Part shown: positions 6,901 to 11,137 of the stretch, piece after piece
Numbering within the stretch: position 1 is the first letter of the stretch
How the letters are laid out: each line of letters starts with the position of its first letter
The notes under the pieces: generated by a model
The model's database searches: none
Told to the model about the DNA's origin: nothing
Seen by the model: only the letters and a program-made list of their open reading frames with translations
From: an uncultured Eggerthella sp.
GTDB taxonomy: Bacteria; Actinomycetota; Coriobacteriia; Coriobacteriales; Eggerthellaceae
Length of the DNA: 11,137 bases
Reading direction: 5' to 3'
Assembly: GCA_900548955.1 (NCBI GenBank)
Contig: URMQ01000047.1
Coordinates: 1-11,137, forward strand
Translations under genes and position numbers: made by a program

Positions 6901-8652
6901 CTATTTTCGGCGCAGCATTTTGCGTGCGAAGAAAATTCCTATTCCACCAGCGAATGCTAATGCACCAAGCCCAACAAGGATGCCAAAATTGCTGGTATCG
7001 GTCGTTTTTGGCAACGCCTTTTCTTGATTGCTCGCAGAAGAAGCCTGCTTTGCCTTCACCTGGTTATTCTGTGTTTCATTTCCCGTTACAGTGCTTGTGT
7101 TCTCATTAGGATCAGGATTTGGGTTTGGATTAACGCTAGGATTCGGATCGGGACTAGGCACAGGGTCAGGATCGGGGATTGGTTGCGGATCTGGATCGGT
7201 GTTTGGGTCTGGCACGGGATCGGGATCTGGTTCATGTTCGGCAACCGTAGGCAGATTAAACTTCATACTCAAATTCGATTCGTGTCCTCCACGTTCAACA
7301 TAAAATAGCGAAAGTGAATGTTTCGAATTTTCTGAATTGTCGAAGGTTAAACCCTGCTTTGCAAAAATGTCGGCAATCGTAGAGACTGGTCCAATTGTGT
7401 CGATAGAAGCGGGCCTGCCAGGAACAGAGGACGCTACATTATCAACAGTTACTTCGCCTGTTTTAAAGTTAATTGCGCCTGATCGTTTACCATGAACGCC
7501 GCCCATATCGAGCACCAAAACACCATCAATAAACACCCAGACATCGTCATCGCCGGTAAAATCGAACACTATATCTTTGTCATTAACCACAGCATCTTTT
7601 GGCATTTTGAAATTAGTGCTTAGCGTGAGTCCGAAATGATGATCAAAGGGTCCATCTGGTGAAATAATCTGATTGTTTTCATCGTAAGAGTTAAAAGGAA
7701 CGAAGCCTACAGGAATCTGAGCTCCACTTTCCCCTCTTACCGTATACGTGCCATCGTAAACTATAAAATCGCCGCCACCAGTTTGTAAGGGATACCAGGC
7801 ATAATGCTTGTCGCTATTAAAGGAAAAAGTGTCATCTTCACTTTCTGAGAGTAGATGAGAAAGATCGGCATATATCTTCTTGCCTTCTTCTTCCTTGTTC
7901 GGATCAAACAAGTACGCCATGCTGCGTTCGTCACTGGAATTTAGAATTGGATAACCGTCTTCACCTAAACGCGCCTTAACAATACCCTGAACCACTTTTC
8001 CGCCAGTGTAGTTACTCATCCAATGATTAAAGCGCAACGGATTGCGAAAATAATAGTCCGTGTAGTGGTTTACGCCGCTTCTATCGTCGCCATCAGGATA
8101 ATCGAACAAATTGATAGTGATGTAGTGCTCACGGTTGTCAATTGTTTCCAACTTTGGAGGGGTTACGAATGAAACGAACTCATCGTCGCTTGCGTTAGCG
8201 CCAGATTCGGTTGCAGCAGTGTCTGGTGTCGCAGATGCACTGAATGTCGAGAATGCTTTGGGTGCTGTAGATGCACTGGACGCTGCATCTACTCCAGAGG
8301 CGAGCTTGTCCGCCGACTCTGTGTCTGACAATTCCGTACTCATTGGTTTTGCATTAGCCGAATCAATATTACTTGGCTCCGCGTTATTACTTGGTTTCGC
8401 ATTAGCCAATTCAGTGCTTACCAACTCTGCATCGGCAGCATAAATCGCTTTGTCTGCAGCTGACTTTTCGGAAGTGTTCTTTTCAGATGCAGTCTCTTCA
8501 GAAGCCACCGAAAGCGACGTAGGCTCAATCTGACCACTCCCTTGTCCTTGCTCAGAGGCATATGCATAAGGCACCGCAGCTTGACTTGAAAGCAGCAGCG
8601 CGAGCGACATTGCAACTACCTTTGATGGTTTTCCTTGCCGTTTTGTTGCCAT
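6901..8652 (-). CDS. LPXTG-anchored fibro-slime domain surface protein
   Basis: A 583-residue cell-wall-anchored protein. Residues 1-32 form a Sec signal peptide with likely cleavage AYA-S. Residues 33-175 are a low-complexity Ala/Ser/Glu/Asn region with recurring SANAKP-like units. Residues about 179-468 resemble a fibro-slime (PA14-like) domain: ITINLFDYPDGDDRSG, TGDDDVWVFIDGVLVLDMGG (366-385) and HSLSLFYVERGG. Residues 474-516 are a (D/N)P-rich wall-spanning stalk. The C-terminus is a sorting signal: LPKTT at 547-551, a hydrophobic helix, and RKMLRRK. Sortase would cleave between the two Thr. Start chosen at ATG 8652 because GAGGTGG lies 8 nt upstream; the longer in-frame reading to 8784 overlaps the promoter and has no signal peptide. 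Fibro-slime/PA14 domains are linked to carbohydrate binding or adhesion; the ligand is unknown. Confidence 0.88.
   Translation of the reverse strand: MATKRQGKPSKVVAMSLALLLSSQAAVPYAYASEQGQGSGQIEPTSLSVASEETASEKNTSEKSAADKAIYAADAELVSTELANAKPSNNAEPSNIDSANAKPMSTELSDTESADKLASGVDAASSASTAPKAFSTFSASATPDTAATESGANASDDEFVSFVTPPKLETIDNREHYITINLFDYPDGDDRSGVNHYTDYYFRNPLRFNHWMSNYTGGKVVQGIVKARLGEDGYPILNSSDERSMAYLFDPNKEEEGKKIYADLSHLLSESEDDTFSFNSDKHYAWYPLQTGGGDFIVYDGTYTVRGESGAQIPVGFVPFNSYDENNQIISPDGPFDHHFGLTLSTNFKMPKDAVVNDKDIVFDFTGDDDVWVFIDGVLVLDMGGVHGKRSGAINFKTGEVTVDNVASSVPGRPASIDTIGPVSTIADIFAKQGLTFDNSENSKHSLSLFYVERGGHESNLSMKFNLPTVAEHEPDPDPVPDPNTDPDPQPIPDPDPVPSPDPNPSVNPNPNPDPNENTSTVTGNETQNNQVKAKQASSASNQEKALPKTTDTSNFGILVGLGALAFAGGIGIFFARKMLRRK
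7105..7233 (-). repeat. Coding (D/N)P dipeptide repeat
   Basis: An imperfect 6-base periodicity (GGATCN/GGATTN on the plus strand) encodes 43 residues made mostly of DP, NP, VP and SP steps. It forms the rigid stalk before the sorting signal. Such tracts vary in length between strains by slippage and create spurious Gly/Ser-rich frames on the plus strand. Confidence 0.8.
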
Positions 8653-8755
8653 AGGTATCGCCACCTCAAATGCGCACGTTCGCAAACAGGGATGACGAAT
8701 GTTGTAAATACATACTATTTGCCATGCGTGATCGCTTGCCATACGCAGTCGAATT

Positions 8756-8784
8756 TTTATAAACCTAGGCTCTTTATCCGACAA
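8756..8784 (-). promoter_or_regulatory. Sigma-70-type promoter for the surface-protein gene
   Basis: On the minus strand, TTGTCG (8784-8779) and TATAAA (8761-8756) are separated by 17 bp. A start about 7 nt further on gives a leader of roughly 97 nt before ATG 8652. This supports reading the upstream in-frame extension as non-coding. Confidence 0.55.
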
Positions 8785-8825
8785 TTCATAAGATTTTTGT
8801 ACGACTTCTGACTTCTGTCTCTTAA

Positions 8826-8854
8826 TTGTTACTATTTTACTCGCATTTTAGATT
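8826..8854 (+). promoter_or_regulatory. Possible promoter for the macrodomain gene
   Basis: TTGTTA and TAGATT at 17-bp spacing, each matching four of six consensus bases, lie about 110 bp before ATG 8965. The 312-base gap between the divergent surface-protein and macrodomain genes holds this candidate and the minus-strand promoter; I see nothing else in it. Confidence 0.3.
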
Positions 8855-8964
8855 ACTAATCCCCAGTTCACCGAATATGGGCATGATTGAATTTCAGCAG
8901 AAATGTCACCTTCGACAGCATGTTAGGCACGTACAATAAACAAAACCCTTCGAAAGGATCGGTC

Positions 8965-9828
8965 ATGGACGAATCCCGCAAGCATGCTCTTTGCCTTTAT
9001 TTAGTAAAACGCCTTATGAAAGAGCGTCTTGATAACGGTGGCTATATCACCCAGGCGCTGCTCGATATCGTTCCTGATCGAGACCATCTTGATACCGCAA
9101 GCACCACACAGCTTTGGCTGGCATTCCGTGCATTGGTAAATGTCCGTGAACCATGGCGTGCAGACAAAGATTTACTTGCCGCGCAAGATGAATTACTACA
9201 GGGCCTTATTAAAGAAGCGGGCATTACCGATGTAGAAGATACCGACGTTTCACCACTTGATTCACGACTTCGCTTCTGGAAAGGTGACATTACCACTCTT
9301 GCAACCGACGCCATAGTAAACGCTGCAAATTCTGGCATGACGGGATGTTGGGCTCCCCTTCACTACTGCATTGACAACGCTATTCACACTTTTGCAGGTA
9401 TACAACTTCGCTACGAATGTGCGCGGATTATGATTGAGCAGGGGTGCGAAGAACCCACAGGGCAAGCGAAAGTAACTTCCGCCTATAACTTGCCTGCTAA
9501 ACATGTCATTCACACCGTAGGCCCTATTGCGAATGGCGAAGTCAACGATGAACTTAAAGAACAACTTGCATCAAGTTATCGAAGCTGTTTAGATGCTGCC
9601 GTTGCAGCGGGCGATAAGTCCATTGCATTTTGCTGTATTAGTACAGGAGTATTCGGCTTCCCCGCTGAAGAAGCTGCCAAAGTTGCCGTTGATACTGTTC
9701 GCGAATGGCTGGATCAGCACGAAGCAGCATGTGCATCTGACGATTCGCACAACCCTGTTCCGACCGTTGTTTTCAACGTATTTCTTGATTCTGATGAAAA
9801 AATTTATAAGAAGCTTCTTGGGTTTTAG
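8965..9828 (+). CDS. Zinc-type macrodomain protein, likely protein-ADP-ribose hydrolase
   Basis: A 287-residue cytoplasmic protein. An N-terminal helical region (residues 1 to about 100) precedes the macrodomain. Macrodomain motifs are KGDITTLATDAIVNAANSGM (106-125), which binds the adenine and distal ribose, the insertion GCWAPLHYCIDNAIH (127-141), and ISTGVFGFP (225-233), the phosphate-binding loop. The insertion with Cys128, His133 and Cys135 matches the zinc-dependent bacterial macrodomain group known from Staphylococcus and Streptococcus, which removes ADP-ribose from proteins. In those genera the gene sits with SirTM sirtuin, GcvH-like and LplA2 genes; none is present here. Start ATG 8965 has GAAAGGA 6-8 nt upstream; earlier in-frame starts lack a ribosome binding site. 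Confidence 0.88.
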   Translation: MDESRKHALCLYLVKRLMKERLDNGGYITQALLDIVPDRDHLDTASTTQLWLAFRALVNVREPWRADKDLLAAQDELLQGLIKEAGITDVEDTDVSPLDSRLRFWKGDITTLATDAIVNAANSGMTGCWAPLHYCIDNAIHTFAGIQLRYECARIMIEQGCEEPTGQAKVTSAYNLPAKHVIHTVGPIANGEVNDELKEQLASSYRSCLDAAVAAGDKSIAFCCISTGVFGFPAEEAAKVAVDTVREWLDQHEAACASDDSHNPVPTVVFNVFLDSDEKIYKKLLGF

Positions 9829-9863
9829 ATAACTTTCACATCTTCAATTCGTCAATAAAAAAA

Positions 9864-10496
9864 CTAATGAGAAATTTCATTTAGAACTTTCCAGGTAATT
9901 GAATCTATAAGTGCGTAGTTTTCTAGCTGAGTGCGTTTTTTGAATTGAGGGAGCTGCAGAGCATCGTACAAAATTGCTGGCACGATCAGCACAAAACGTT
10001 TGCTTATTTCATTAATGCCCTTAAAGGCACTTTCGCCCATTGCGCTTATTTCATTCCCGCACAAGCGAAAACTTTGAGCATAATGTCGTATTGCAAATTC
10101 GAGGTCTGAAGTTACTTCGACACCCCGATCCGCACATACCTTAGTAAGCGCAGCAATCCTTCTATCTACAAGGATATGTTCATACGGTTCCGATTCAGCA
10201 CGGTTGCTTGAGGCGGATTGAAATATGAAATCCCCAGGAGAGAGCATCAGCTGGGCATAGCGAATACTTCCCTCTTCCCAGCTCAAATCAATACCAATTC
10301 GATCGAGAGAAAACTGTTCGCAGTATTCAGACAGCCAAGAACGAAGCATATACTTACTTTCAAAATGGTTATAGAAGGTCTGTCTTGAGATACCCGCGTT
10401 TTCACATATATCGTTTACGGTAATGATTTCCAAAGGTTTATCTACGCTTTTAAGAATACGAAGCCGCATTGAAAAAGCTTTGTCTTTCTGATCCAT
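9864..10496 (-). CDS. TetR/AcrR-family transcriptional regulator
   Basis: A 210-residue regulator of normal TetR length. The N-terminal helix-turn-helix is clear: ITVNDICENAGISRQTFYNH followed by FESK (residues 25-48). The C-terminal helical ligand-binding domain (about 60-210) has no motif that identifies the effector. Start ATG 10496 has AGAAGG about 8 nt upstream. It converges on the macrodomain gene with a 35-bp gap, and the gene end is followed on the minus strand by a run of seven T without a clear stem. It is divergent from the SRPBCC-like gene across a 272-bp region with candidate operators, so control of itself and that gene is likely. Confidence 0.85.
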   Translation of the reverse strand: MDQKDKAFSMRLRILKSVDKPLEIITVNDICENAGISRQTFYNHFESKYMLRSWLSEYCEQFSLDRIGIDLSWEEGSIRYAQLMLSPGDFIFQSASSNRAESEPYEHILVDRRIAALTKVCADRGVEVTSDLEFAIRHYAQSFRLCGNEISAMGESAFKGINEISKRFVLIVPAILYDALQLPQFKKRTQLENYALIDSITWKVLNEISH

Positions 10497-10593
10497 CGAA
10501 TCGCCTTCTTAATGCTCCGTGTAACTCATTAAAATGTCGCAACACAATAGCTATGCACTAAATATAATCAGTACTTCTTTAAATAAATTACTT

Positions 10594-10611
10594 TGTCAAC
10601 ATAATTTGACA
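10594..10611. promoter_or_regulatory. Inverted repeat TGTCAA-N6-TTGACA, candidate TetR operator
   Basis: A perfect 6-bp-arm repeat lies upstream of the TetR gene, and a third copy of TGTCAA follows at 10624-10629, 30 bp on. Each arm reads as a consensus -35 hexamer (TTGACA) on its outgoing strand, although no good -10 follows at 16-18 bp either way. It could be an operator, or overlapping divergent -35 elements. Confidence 0.4.
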
Positions 10612-10688
10612 TTAAGGCTGCATTGTCAATTTTTCTCGATATTCATAACCTGTCGATACTTACGTTTATCCGCCCTAATGCGAGAAAA

Positions 10689-10711
10689 TGAACATGTTCA
10701 AAGTTAACTTT
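10689..10711. promoter_or_regulatory. Two abutting 12-bp perfect palindromes
   Basis: TGAACATGTTCA (10689-10700) and AAAGTTAACTTT (10700-10711) share one base and lie 45-57 bp before the ribosome binding site of the SRPBCC-like gene. The first has the GAAC/GTTC symmetry often seen in TetR-family sites. The position would suit repression of the plus-strand gene. Confidence 0.4.
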
Positions 10712-10768
10712 TCAGGACGTCCTTATTACGAAATCACAACTATTTCCACATAGAAAAGGAGGTCTATT

Positions 10769-11137
10769 ATGAAACTAATTCTTAATGGTGGATTGGCAGC
10801 TTTGACAGGAATAGCCGCTCCAGCAAGTGTCCTTGCAGGACTAGGCCAATACAAAAAGAAATATGTGGTAAGCCCTGAAGAACAGCCCCCACGAGGCGCA
10901 TATCCTGGCGATGATCTATTGCCCGACGAAGTGTCATGCTTACCACAATGGCTTGCGAAATCGATGCTCCTCCCGAGAAAGTTTGGCCCTATATTAACCA
11001 ATTAGGCCAAAACAAAGCTGGCTTTTATAGCTTCCAGACTTTTGAACATCTTGCTGCATTCCGTATCTACAACACCTACGAAATTATGGACCGCTGGCAA
11101 GACACCAAAGTTGGCGACTGGGTATTCTACGGCGACC
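10769..11137 (+). pseudogene. SRPBCC (START/Bet v 1-like) protein gene, frameshifted and cut by the window edge
   Basis: ATG 10769 has a near-perfect AAGGAGG (10756-10762) 6 nt upstream. The first frame gives a short hydrophobic N-terminus, then GAYPGDDLLPDEVS, and then leaves the family pattern and stops at 11005. From 10936 the frame two bases on reads ACEIDAPPEKVWPYINQLG and continues to the edge with GFYSFQTFEH and GDWVFYGD. This is the SRPBCC signature expected directly after the DDLLPD segment. A missing base near 10934-10937 would join them into one protein. The overlap of the two open frames (10915-11005) has no canonical -1 slippery heptamer. It is therefore a real frameshift mutation or a sequencing error. 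SRPBCC proteins bind hydrophobic small molecules; the role here is unknown. Confidence 0.7.

Noticed and set aside
7024..7308. Plus-strand Gly/Ser- or Arg/Ile-rich frames
   Set aside because: They are antisense shadows of the (D/N)P stalk repeat of the surface-protein gene.
8653..8784. 44-residue N-terminal extension of the surface protein
   Set aside because: It would bury the signal peptide and cover a TTGTCG-N17-TATAAA promoter; GAGGTGG supports ATG 8652.
10915..11005. Programmed -1 frameshift in the SRPBCC-like gene
   Set aside because: No X-XXY-YYZ slippery heptamer in the needed phase and no obvious downstream pseudoknot.

Overview
This window looks like chromosomal DNA from a low-to-mid GC, Gram-positive bacterium. 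The grounds are a sortase-anchored surface protein with an LPKTT signal, a lipobox-containing binding lipoprotein, and strong AGGAGG-type ribosome binding sites. Gene content (NlpA/opine-dehydrogenase-type amino-acid genes, fibro-slime surface protein, zinc-type macrodomain, many one-component regulators) would suit a host-associated anaerobe such as a member of the Coriobacteriia. That placement is inference and I cannot name a genus. I see no rRNA, tRNA, CRISPR, transposase or phage gene.

Layout. (1) 1-2317: a DHA2-type multidrug exporter on the minus strand, running off the left edge and carrying a C-terminal CBS domain, is divergent from a MarR regulator. The shared intergenic region contains a perfect 8-bp-arm inverted repeat that is a good operator candidate. 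(2) 2424-6598: four minus-strand genes read in the order NlpA/MetQ-type lipoprotein, octopine/nopaline-dehydrogenase-family enzyme, Asp/Glu-racemase-family protein, and COG1237-type metallo-beta-lactamase-fold hydrolase. Hairpins lie in two of the gaps. The leader of the lipoprotein gene can fold into a nested stem structure that also holds a short Met/Arg/Cys-containing reading frame. (3) 6901-8652: an LPXTG-type fibro-slime surface protein with a (D/N)P-rich stalk and a recognisable promoter. (4) 8965-9828: a divergent zinc-type macrodomain, a likely ADP-ribosyl hydrolase. (5) 9864-11137: a TetR regulator divergent from an SRPBCC-like gene that is split by an apparent one-base frameshift and continues off the right edge.

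The four-gene block is the most suggestive part. A binding lipoprotein, a racemase, an N-carboxyalkyl amino acid dehydrogenase and a metal-dependent hydrolase together suggest uptake and conversion of an amino-acid-derived compound (opine, D-amino acid or metallophore-like). The substrate cannot be read from the sequence, and no ATPase or permease for the lipoprotein is visible here. The exporter/MarR pair and the TetR/SRPBCC pair look like independent locally regulated modules.
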